Source: Rufibacter roseus (GTDB lineage Bacteria > Bacteroidota > Bacteroidia > Cytophagales > Hymenobacteraceae). Taken from it: DNA of 64,000 bases. The translations under genes and the position numbers were made by a program. The stretch lies in contig NZ_LRML01000005.1 of the NCBI RefSeq assembly GCF_001647285.1, positions 1 through 64,000 on the forward strand, in the 5' to 3' direction. Position 1 is the stretch's first letter; each line of letters begins with the position of its first letter. The notes under the pieces are model-generated. The model searched no databases and was not told the DNA's origin. It saw only the letters and a program-made list of their open reading frames with translations. Positions 25,937 to 34,200 of this stretch are shown here, in pieces.

Positions 25937-25988
25937 CACATTCAACAAAAAAGGGGTGCTAAAATTAGCACCCTTTTTGTTGAATGTG
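25937..25988 (+). terminator. Terminator after barrel paralogue 3
   Basis: A long stem of more than 20 bp (CACATTCAACAAAAA..GGGTGCTAA, written in parts) with a minimal loop. The descending side includes TTTTTGTT. Confidence 0.85.
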
Positions 25989-26183
25989 CACTAGTAGTCA
26001 GCGGTTTGTATTAAAAGAAAATTTAAAAGAGACATAATTGTAGTTTTCCTATTCTGCACAGCCACAAGTCTTTCATTACTCCACTACAAGTAAAATACCA
26101 ACTTTTTTATCAGAAAGCGTATAAAGAAGCATTTTACATGGTAGCCACTTTTTGCTACATGAATAACTTTAATGCGTAACACT

Positions 26184-26837
26184 ATGAAAAAGATTGTATT
26201 ATTCTTAGCAGCAGCTTTATCCTTTTCGGTTGCACAGGCACAAAACGGTCCACGTATTGGTCTTAAAGCAGGTGTAAACTACTCTAATTTATCTGGCGAT
26301 TTAAAAGAGGACAGGTATGAAAACAAAATTGGTTTTGTGGGGGGTATCACCGCTAACTTTCCTCTAACGAGTGACAACTTCTTGTCTATTCAGCCTGAAC
26401 TGCTCTTCTCTCAAAAAGGGTATAAGTATCGGGACATAGAATACAAAAACGCCATGAACCAAACCATTAAAAACAAAGGTGAAGTAAGCTATAATTACCT
26501 TGATCTGCCTATTTTATTACGTGTAAATGCGGGTGGTTTATTTTTTGAGGGAGGTCCCCAGGTTTCTTACCTGTTAGGAATTAAGGATAATACAGAAGTA
26601 AGTGTAGATGGAGACACGTTTAGAGAAACATCCACCAAAATAGACAAAGATAATCTAGCCGAAATAGAAATAGGTTACGCCGCCGGTATTGGGTACCAAA
26701 CCGGCAATGGACTTAGCCTTGGCTTGCGCTACAACGGCAGCATCAACTCTTTAGCTAAAAACGACGGTGATGAACTGGCCAATGCCCGTCACTCCGTTTT
26801 CCAGCTAACTTTAGGATTTATGATTCCTAGAAAATAA
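26184..26837 (+). CDS. Outer-membrane beta-barrel protein, tandem paralogue 4 of 6
   Basis: A 217-residue barrel. I use ATG 26184, which gives the same signal peptide start as its siblings; an ATG at 26172 is possible. It forms a second subgroup with paralogues 5 and 6: GPRIGLKAGVNYSNLSGDL, NKIGFVGGITANFPL, LSIQPELLFSQKGY, NYLDLPILLRVNAGGLFFEGGP and GLRYNGSINSLAKNDGDEL. Confidence 0.85.
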   Translation: MKKIVLFLAAALSFSVAQAQNGPRIGLKAGVNYSNLSGDLKEDRYENKIGFVGGITANFPLTSDNFLSIQPELLFSQKGYKYRDIEYKNAMNQTIKNKGEVSYNYLDLPILLRVNAGGLFFEGGPQVSYLLGIKDNTEVSVDGDTFRETSTKIDKDNLAEIEIGYAAGIGYQTGNGLSLGLRYNGSINSLAKNDGDELANARHSVFQLTLGFMIPRK

Positions 26838-26854
26838 AGTCTATGCCTTAAATG

Positions 26855-26896
26855 AAAACAATAAATGCTCTGCTAGTGCGGGGCATTTGTTGTTTT
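26855..26896 (+). terminator. Terminator after barrel paralogue 4
   Basis: An imperfect 14-19-bp stem built on AAAACAATAAATGC and GCATTTGTTGTTTT. Confidence 0.65.
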
Positions 26897-27029
26897 ATGG
26901 ACGCACTTTTAATTTTTGAAAACAAGCAAAGTTGATCGTCACAACTAACTTTTTCGCTTCAAACCGTATATAGGAGCATTTTAACCTTGTACGCCTAACA
27001 CAAGGCTCCCTTACCTAATCGATACTACT

Positions 27030-27686
27030 ATGAAGAAGAATGTATTATTTTTAGCATTAGCAGCAGCTTTATCTTTTTCGGTTGCTCAAGCACAAACCGG
27101 ACCACGCATTGGTCTTAAAGCAGGGGTTACTTATTCAAATCTTGCTGGCAATTTAGAAAACGAAGATATCTATAAGAATAGGCTTGGGTTTGTAGGAGGT
27201 CTTACAGCTAACCTGCCTTTAGCTGCCGACGGCTTTCTTTCCATTCAACCAGAACTGTTATACACACAGAAAGGATACACCTACCGTGATCAAGCCTTTA
27301 CTCTGGGTACAGAAAACATAACCCGCCAGGGAGACGTCATCTTCAATTATGTAGAGCTACCGGTGTTCTTGAGAGTTAACACAGGAGTACTTTATTTTGA
27401 GGCTGGTCCACAAGTATCTTATCTCGTGCATATCACCAATGAATCTGAAGAACGCATAGGCAACAGCAGCTTTGAGCAGTCTAACAGAATAAACAAAGAC
27501 AACATGGCGGAGTTTGAAATAGGCTATGGAGCAGGTTTAGGACTGCAAACTCCAGGTGGCTTCAACTTAAACTTGCGCTACAACGGCAGCATTAACTCAT
27601 TAGCTAAAGAAAATAACGATGAGCTGACCAATGGTCGTCATTCAGCATTTCTGCTTACTATTGGCTACATGTTCCCGGGCAGATAA
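27030..27686 (+). CDS. Outer-membrane beta-barrel protein, tandem paralogue 5 of 6
   Basis: A 218-residue close relative of paralogue 4: same signal peptide ending SVAQAQTGPRIGLKAG and the shared GFVGGLTANLPL, FLSIQPELLYTQKGY, LNLRYNGSINSLAKENNDEL and a final LLTIGYMFPGR. The extended loops between strands are where it differs most. Confidence 0.85.
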   Translation: MKKNVLFLALAAALSFSVAQAQTGPRIGLKAGVTYSNLAGNLENEDIYKNRLGFVGGLTANLPLAADGFLSIQPELLYTQKGYTYRDQAFTLGTENITRQGDVIFNYVELPVFLRVNTGVLYFEAGPQVSYLVHITNESEERIGNSSFEQSNRINKDNMAEFEIGYGAGLGLQTPGGFNLNLRYNGSINSLAKENNDELTNGRHSAFLLTIGYMFPGR

Positions 27687-27715
27687 TATCAATTCTGCAG
27701 TAACTTCAAGTTTTT

Positions 27716-27748
27716 CACAAATGCTCTGCCAAACGCAGAGCATTTGTG
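27716..27748 (+). terminator. Terminator after barrel paralogue 5
   Basis: A perfect 14-bp stem CACAAATGCTCTGC and its complement with a 5-nt loop. Confidence 0.8.
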
Positions 27749-27863
27749 TTTAATGAGCTAGTCCAAAATAAAACAGCCTCGTATACTTATCCTAAAGCAA
27801 AACAGGCACAGTGTTTGAGTAAGTATTTCCAGTGAATGGAACTTTTATCTTAATTTTTGAACC

Positions 27864-28538
27864 ATGAAAAAATTACTTTTTCTATTTGCGGCGGTGGTTG
27901 TGTCTTATACAACACAGGCCCAAGCAACTTTCGGACTTAAAGGCGGGCTAAACTACTCTAACCTTTCTGGCGATTTAAAAGACGAAGAGCGTTTTAACAA
28001 CAAGATAGGCTATAATGCCGGTATTTTTTTAAATGCTCCCATTGTTGGTGATTTCTTCTCTATTCAGCCAGAAGTACTGTATTCTAACAAAGGGTACAGG
28101 TACGATGACAAGGTAGTTAGCACTGTTCAGACACCTGTAGTAGGAGCCGGTGAAGAATATAGATATGAGGGCTCAGCCAACTTTAACTATATTGATGTAC
28201 CAGTGCTAGCTCGCGTAAAAGCGGGTCCTATCTTTTTTGAGGCTGGTCCGCAAGTATCTTACCTGGTTAGTGTGAACGATAAAACCAAACAGTACAACAA
28301 CAGAACCGGAGAATTGATAACAAGAAATACCAGTGAGAAAAGCAAAGAAGGCTACTCTGATTTTGAAGTAGGGTATGCGGCTGGTATTGGTTTTGCCACC
28401 CAAGGCGGTATTAGCTTAGGCCTCCGTTATACCGGCGCATTTACCGAACTTACCGACGATTCCCCTACCCGCGGAGATTTCAAAAATGCCCGTCATTCTG
28501 TGTTTCAGCTACAAGTAGGTTTCCCAATTAGCAGATAG
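27864..28538 (+). CDS. Outer-membrane beta-barrel protein, tandem paralogue 6 of 6
   Basis: A 224-residue barrel with signal peptide ending TQAQA. Strands ATFGLKGGLNYSNLSGDL, FSIQPEVLYSNKGYRY, NFNYIDVPVLARVKAGPIFF and GISLGLRYTGAFTEL place it between the two subgroups. Long polar loops carry NNRTGEL and SPTRGDFKN. It ends with a strong terminator and is the last of the six. Confidence 0.85.
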   Translation: MKKLLFLFAAVVVSYTTQAQATFGLKGGLNYSNLSGDLKDEERFNNKIGYNAGIFLNAPIVGDFFSIQPEVLYSNKGYRYDDKVVSTVQTPVVGAGEEYRYEGSANFNYIDVPVLARVKAGPIFFEAGPQVSYLVSVNDKTKQYNNRTGELITRNTSEKSKEGYSDFEVGYAAGIGFATQGGISLGLRYTGAFTELTDDSPTRGDFKNARHSVFQLQVGFPISR

Positions 28539-28542
28539 CTTT

Positions 28543-28686
28543 AAGACACAAGATGTAAGACGCAAGACATATCCCTTCATAAAAATGCCTGCACAATTAC
28601 TGTGCAGGCATTTTTATTTTTTACCGTTGTCCAAAACATCGAAGAAAGAGTCTTACATCTTATGTCTTGAGTCTTGTGTCTAAGAC
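28543..28686. repeat. Family F inverted pair (AAGACACAAGA... arms) around a terminator
   Basis: The left arm 28543-28570 and right arm 28650-28686 are imperfect inverted copies built of AGACACAAGA and GTCTTGTGTCT words. The terminator hairpin lies between them. The right arm reaches over the stop codon of the M20 peptidase gene. Confidence 0.6.
28581..28615. terminator. Terminator after barrel paralogue 6
   Basis: A perfect 15-bp stem AAAAATGCCTGCACA and its complement with a 5-nt loop, T-rich on both sides. It may serve both convergent genes. Confidence 0.85.
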
Positions 28687-30047
28687 CTTCCGTGCAATTG
28701 GGCAAAATGCTTGTAGAACAACGGAATAGTCTCAATACCTTTCATGAAATTAAATACCCCAAAATGCTCGTTTGGAGAGTGAATAGCGTCTGAGTCTAAC
28801 CCAAAGCCCATAAGCACCGTGTCTATTCCTAATTCAGATTTAAACATGGCCACTATAGGAATGCTGCCGCCACTGCGTACGGGCACTGGTTTCTTCCCAA
28901 AGGTATCTTCCATGGCCTTGGCTGCTGCCTGATAACCCGCCGAAGTTGTTGGTGTTACCACTGGCTCCCCTCCATGGTGAGGCTTAACCACTACCTTTAC
29001 ACTTGGTGGGGCAATAGATTCAAAGTGCTTCTGAAACAACTCACTTATTTCTTCAGAAGTTTGGTGAGGTACCAGGCGCATAGAAATTTTAGCGTAGGCT
29101 TTAGAAGGAATCACAGTTTTGGCTCCCTCGCCAGTATAACCGCCCCAAATGCCGTTCACATCTAAGGTAGGCCTGATGGAATTTCGCTCCATGGTGCTGT
29201 ATCCGGCTTCGCCATGCACGTCTGGCAGATCTAGAGCTGCTTTATAGGCATCAAGGCTAAAAGGGGCTCGTGCCATTTCTACCCGCTCTTCCTGGCTTAG
29301 CTCTTCTACTTTGTCATAAAAGCCAGGTATAGTAATGTGGTTGTTTTCATCATGCAATGAGGCAATCAACTTGCACAGAATGTTAATTGGGTTTGCCACT
29401 GCACCGCCGTACAAGCCTGAATGCAGGTCTCTGTTGGGTCCGGTTACTTCTACCTCATGGTAGCTCAACCCACGCAAGCCACTGGTAACAGACGGTATAT
29501 CATTTGCCAGCATACCCGTGTCTGATATCACAATTATGTCTGCCTGTAAGCGGGCTTTATTCTCCTTCACAAAGGTGGCTAGATTTACTGAACCTACTTC
29601 TTCCTCGCCTTCAATCATGAACTTCACGTTGCAGGGCAAAGAGTTTTGCTGCATCATGGTTTCAAAGGCTTTTACGTGCATGTAGGTCTGACCTTTGTCA
29701 TCACAGGCGCCACGGGCGTAAATGTTTCCGTCTTTGATTACGGGCTCAAACGGAGGCGAATCCCACAGCTCATAGGGGTCGGCGGGTTGTACATCATAGT
29801 GACCGTACACCAACACCGTAGGTAAGGCAGGGTCAATAATTTTGTCGGCGTACACAATAGGATTACCCGCTGTCTCAAACAGTTGGGCATTGTCGGCACC
29901 GGCTTCGGCAAGCTTTTCTTTAAGATACTCAGCTGCTTTTACCACGTCGCCCTTAAAAGCCGCATCAGCACTTACCGACGGTATCCGGAGCAACTCCAGT
30001 AATTCGTTTATAAACCTATCCTTATGTTGTTCTATATAGTTTTTCAT
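28680..30047 (-). CDS. M20 family dipeptidase
   Basis: A 455-residue dinuclear zinc peptidase of the CNDP/PepV-like type. I start at ATG 30047 (MKNYIEQHKDRF), since the longer frame has no homologous N-terminus. Metal and catalytic motifs are YGHYDVQP, ARGACDDKGQ, IEGEEEVGS, ISDTGM and IHSPNEHFG near the C-terminus. A dimerisation lid covers about 200-330. There is no signal peptide, so it likely cleaves dipeptides in the cytoplasm. A hairpin-forming family B repeat lies upstream. Confidence 0.9.
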   Translation of the reverse strand: MKNYIEQHKDRFINELLELLRIPSVSADAAFKGDVVKAAEYLKEKLAEAGADNAQLFETAGNPIVYADKIIDPALPTVLVYGHYDVQPADPYELWDSPPFEPVIKDGNIYARGACDDKGQTYMHVKAFETMMQQNSLPCNVKFMIEGEEEVGSVNLATFVKENKARLQADIIVISDTGMLANDIPSVTSGLRGLSYHEVEVTGPNRDLHSGLYGGAVANPINILCKLIASLHDENNHITIPGFYDKVEELSQEERVEMARAPFSLDAYKAALDLPDVHGEAGYSTMERNSIRPTLDVNGIWGGYTGEGAKTVIPSKAYAKISMRLVPHQTSEEISELFQKHFESIAPPSVKVVVKPHHGGEPVVTPTTSAGYQAAAKAMEDTFGKKPVPVRSGGSIPIVAMFKSELGIDTVLMGFGLDSDAIHSPNEHFGVFNFMKGIETIPLFYKHFAQLHGRS

Positions 30048-30104
30048 GCTGAATAAGTGTTGAGATTTTAATAAGTAAGAAGGTAGAATCACACTACCTC
30101 ATTT

Positions 30105-30193
30105 TGTCATCTTGAAAAGATCTTGTGGGCGAACTAGAAAAGCACTTATTGCCCGCTACTGCCGTTCGTCACCAAGATCTTTTCAGGGTGACA
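30105..30193. repeat. Family B hairpin repeat, copy 1
   Basis: The inverted arms TGTCATCTTGAAAAGATCTT (30105-30124) and the complement of 30170-30193 enclose a loop beginning GTGGGCGAACT. The arms and loop start match 43469-43558. Confidence 0.7.
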
Positions 30194-30332
30194 ACAAAAA
30201 ACCGGCAAACTATTTTTGCCCACCCTTTTTGGGGGAGAACACCAGGATCATCCTCTGCCAATTATGCAGCTTTCCATGGCCTACTGCAAGACTGAGTTCC
30301 TGCTTTGGTCACAGCAGATCTAACAGAAGTAT

Positions 30333-30971
30333 TCAGCTTTTCTTGCCAAAGCTTATCTTGCTTTCTACTCCTTGCAAGAGGCGGGTTATGTTCTTTCGGT
30401 GTGTCAGCACCACCATTACGGCAATCAAGATTCCGAAAACCATTAGCAGGGGCTCATCTTGTCTAAAGACGGGCAGCAATAACAAAAGAGGGAAAGAGAT
30501 AGCGGCCAGCATAGAGCTCAAAGAAACATACTTTGTCAGTAACAGCACCACAATAAAGATTCCCAGACATACCAGTGCTACCTGCAGGTACACTGCCAGC
30601 ACCATGCCCATGAGGGTAGCCACTCCTTTGCCGCCTTTAAAACCTACGTAAACCGGAAAAATATGACCTATCACGGCAATGGTACCGAACAGAAGCTTAT
30701 ACATGATCAGCTGCTCTTCCGGAATGGCCTCAAAATATACCAACAGCCCAGCCAACGAGGTAGCGGCCCAGCCTTTGAAAATATCTACTGCCATTACAAT
30801 GGCGCCTGGCTTTTTGCCCAACACTCTAAATGTGTTGGTGGCACCAGCGTTACCGCTGCCATGCTGCCGAACATCTATACCATAATAAGACTTGCCCACC
30901 CACACTGCCGTAGGAACTGCCCCAATCAAATAGGCAGCCAGTAACATGCCTCCAATTATTAACCACTCCAT
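30333..30971 (-). CDS. plsY: Glycerol-3-phosphate acyltransferase PlsY
   Basis: A 212-residue inner-membrane acyltransferase that uses acyl-phosphate to make lysophosphatidic acid. About five hydrophobic helices are visible. The conserved loops HGSGNAGATNTFRVLGKKPG (about 37-56) and GFKGGKGVATLMG (about 108-120) are the diagnostic motifs. Its promoter is a TATATTTG -7 box (31045-31052) 73 nt upstream. Confidence 0.95.
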   Translation of the reverse strand: MEWLIIGGMLLAAYLIGAVPTAVWVGKSYYGIDVRQHGSGNAGATNTFRVLGKKPGAIVMAVDIFKGWAATSLAGLLVYFEAIPEEQLIMYKLLFGTIAVIGHIFPVYVGFKGGKGVATLMGMVLAVYLQVALVCLGIFIVVLLLTKYVSLSSMLAAISFPLLLLLPVFRQDEPLLMVFGILIAVMVVLTHRKNITRLLQGVESKISFGKKS

Positions 30972-31044
30972 ATTTTGGTCTTTCTCTTTTACCCAAGTTT
31001 CTGTTCCGCCACTCTTGACGCAGCCACAGAAATACTTGATTCTT

Positions 31045-31076
31045 CAAATATAGAAAAAGAGCCTTCTTTTGCCCAA
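31045..31076 (-). promoter_or_regulatory. Promoter of plsY
   Basis: The minus strand reads TATATTTG (31045-31052) with TTG at 31074-31076, 21 nt apart. Confidence 0.5.
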
Positions 31077-31175
31077 AATAAGTACTGGAGTAGAGAATTT
31101 ATACCTGCTTTCGTGAATAAAGTATGGTTATTCAGCCTGCCCTTAGTTAAAAGACGCTACTGAAGCCGAAAACAA

Positions 31176-31231
31176 AAAACCTTCTGTTTTAAGCCTCCTT
31201 TCGGAAAAACAGGCTCAAAACAGAAGGTTTT
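31176..31231. terminator. Extended family A hairpin acting as probable terminator of the giant gene
   Basis: The copy of family A at 31186-31221 is embedded in perfect 15-nt arms AAAACCTTCTGTTTT / AAAACAGAAGGTTTT. It lies 30 nt past the stop of the 1716-residue gene on the minus strand. The minus-strand side ends in a T-rich run. Confidence 0.6.
31186..31221. repeat. Family A palindrome, copy 12
   Basis: A 36-nt copy with CTG/CAG flanks and the most extended symmetry of any copy (see 31176-31231). Confidence 0.85.
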
Positions 31232-31261
31232 AACTTATAATAGATTAGCGGTTGCAGTGCC

Positions 31262-34200
31262 TTAGTTGCCAATAGGAATATCAGGTGGCGGCACTTCGGC
31301 TTCTTCCTCGCCTTTCTTCTTTTTCTTTTTATCTTTTTTAGAATCTTTGGCTGGTTCAGCCACCGGAATGTCAGGAGTTGATTCTGCCTCAGCCTCTTTT
31401 TGCTTTTTCTTTCTCTCCTTCTTAGACTCTTTGGCTGGAGTTTCCGCCTCTTCTGCTACCGGAATATCACCTGTCTCAGCCTGTTTAGCGTCAGTATTCT
31501 CTTCCTTGTTCTTCTTCTTAGACTTTTTAGAATCTGCAGGCGCGTCTGCTACCGGTATGTCAAAGCCCGCCGGAGCGGGTCCGTTTTCGTCGTCCTTACC
31601 TTTTTTCTTTTTGTCTTTCTTTGCCTTTTTCCCGCTAGCTTCTTCTTCATCTGCGCTTGCAAAAGTATCATACGTTGGCTGCGGTGGCGCCTCGGCAGGT
31701 CCTTTGCCTAAGTAATTCTTACGGAAGTAGTTTACAAACTCCATTTTATCTATCTGTTCTAATGGATAGAAACTGTAAGACCCCGGAGATTTGCCGTTTG
31801 ATTTTTTGGAGATAACGCTGTTGAATTCTCCATCAGAAGCTACCAGACCCAAGCCTCCTTCGTAGAAGTTGAGGTAGTACCACCCGTACGGATTTGGCTC
31901 CAGGTACACTGAAACCACATCGCCACTGGCACCACGTTTTATCTCAATGTACCCATTTATTTTAGCGTTCACATCGGTCTTATCAATACCAGCAATACTT
32001 AAAGGGCCTACACTGTACCAGGCATTAGTCACCGGTGACCATTTCAGCTGTACATTGTTCAGCACAAGGGAACGAACCAGTTTAGACGAAATCTTTGAGA
32101 AAGGAACGTAGCCATTGGCTGTTTTCGCTTTAAAGTCTTCTACTCCCTTATCGCCAATGAAAGCGGCCAATTTATAAGGCAAAGAAGCACTGTTCAAGTC
32201 TACTCCCTCTGGAGCGCCCTGCACGTTCTTGACTAGATTCTTCGCCATGTTCTCTATGGCTTGCGAAGGCACATCAAAGTCAAAAGCCATGAAAGTATCT
32301 AAGGCGTAAAGACTGCTATCGGTTCGGCCTGAACCATTGCCAGACACTTGCAGCTTAAACCCTTTTGCAGGTTGAATCAGATTAAAAGCTCCTTCATACT
32401 TAACTTCCTTCGTGGCGTTGTTGTAATGCAACACATTACCTGTGTAAGAACTGCCGAAAGCCCGATTCTCGTCGCCCAGTTTGTATTGTTTCGTCTCTTT
32501 GTCAAAAGAAAGAAGTCCTTCTACCTCAAACACGTCAAGGTCATCGTCATACTGTTTTTTAGACACAAAGGTGTTGTAAATTCTACCATCGCTGGCATTA
32601 ATATGGATTCCGGTTTTCAGCGGCGTCCCGTCTGCCAGCGCAGCCTTTCTGATCTCAAGCCGAACGTCTTCAGGATTTAGCTCATCACGTTTGAAAGGGA
32701 ACCAATCAGAACTTTCATTGCTGCTGAATTGCAGCTTTGCAAATCCGTCAAAGTTCATATACTGCTTGTTTGACGCCAAGCTTACGGTACCATAATACCT
32801 CACATTTGGTAAAATGAATACAGTATCTTCCTCAGCTACCTGGGCAGTAGCCAAAAAATGAGGAGTAGCCATTTCTCCTTTTCGCTCTTCTTTCTTGCTT
32901 AACTCTGGTGCGTTCCAGGCAAAATTATTAAACTTAATATCATAGCTATTGGAAGCGGAGTTAGTGAATTTATACACAGCGTTACCGGTAATACCAAAGG
33001 CATTGTCCAGGTGTAGTTCACCGCGCACCATCTGATGGTACTTCTGTACCGAGTCCATGGCCAGGGCTGCATTCTGGAAAGTTTTCAGCTTTGCGTCTTC
33101 CAAAATATGCACTCTATTACTGTCAGGAATAATGTAACTGTCACCTACTGGAATGTAAGGCACCCCGGTAGCTACTAAGGTGTAATTACTGAGGTCGTAC
33201 ACGGCATTTGAAGCTTTAAACCGCAACGAGTCCATACCGGTCTTCATAGAATAGAAGTACGATTCATTGTCACCGGCTTCACCTGAACTAAGGGTTAGCT
33301 TTTTCTCTTTGAAACTCCAGTGGCCGCCGCCTAAAGAAGATTTATACTGCGCAAGCGGAAACACGGTGCTGGCAAAACCTTTACGTTCTGGGGCATATTT
33401 GGCATACCCTTCATCTAAGAAGAAATCCAGGAAAACATCAAAAGTAGTCAGGGCTGGCTTAGTCTTATCAGAAGAACTGATTTCCATACTAGCCCGGTTG
33501 CCGTGAATTAACCCTTTTTTGAACGTAAACAAAGGCGACTTAATGGCAACATCTTTATTCTCTATCACGCCATCTCCAAAAAGTGCCGACGGCGTGAAAC
33601 CAAGCATTCCTTTGTAGGTAAACCGGTTGCTAAACATACTCATGAGCTCCTGGCCTTTGGTTTCAATTTGAAGTGTATCTCTGTAAGGCCACCACTCCAT
33701 GGTATACCCTTTGAAGGTCCCGCTTGGGTAAGACCCTTGCTGTACAGAACCGGCAGTAAAACTACCTTTAACACCCGAATCTGTTATGGCTGAATCTTTG
33801 AAGAACACAAAGCTTGGAGATTGCATTGTGGCCGTTTGGTAAGAAAGCGTCCCATTCCCCCGCAGACCTTTGGTATCAAGGGTAAGCGTATCAGAGAACT
33901 TGCCCTTGCCACCGTACACTTCTATACCCTTCGGAACAAAATATTGAAATCCTAAAGCTCCATCTGGTTGAACTGAGAGCTTTGTTTCAATGGGCGGGAA
34001 AATACCACCGGAATGGAAGGTGCCAGAAAGCCCAATCACACTTTCGCCCCCGTTACTCATACTGTCTACCTTAAACGGTGGAATACTGAAGAATACCGTA
34101 GTATCATACACTCCTCCAAGAATTTCAGGTTTATTGAAGTAAACCGTTGCTCCGGAAATGGCATCTAATGCGGGGTAACCACCATACTTCTTCTGACCCG

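Noticed and set aside
31262-31715. Plus-strand frame rich in Phe and Ser opposite the giant gene tail
   Set aside because: It is the antisense of the Lys/Glu-rich low-complexity tail, which automatically stays open.
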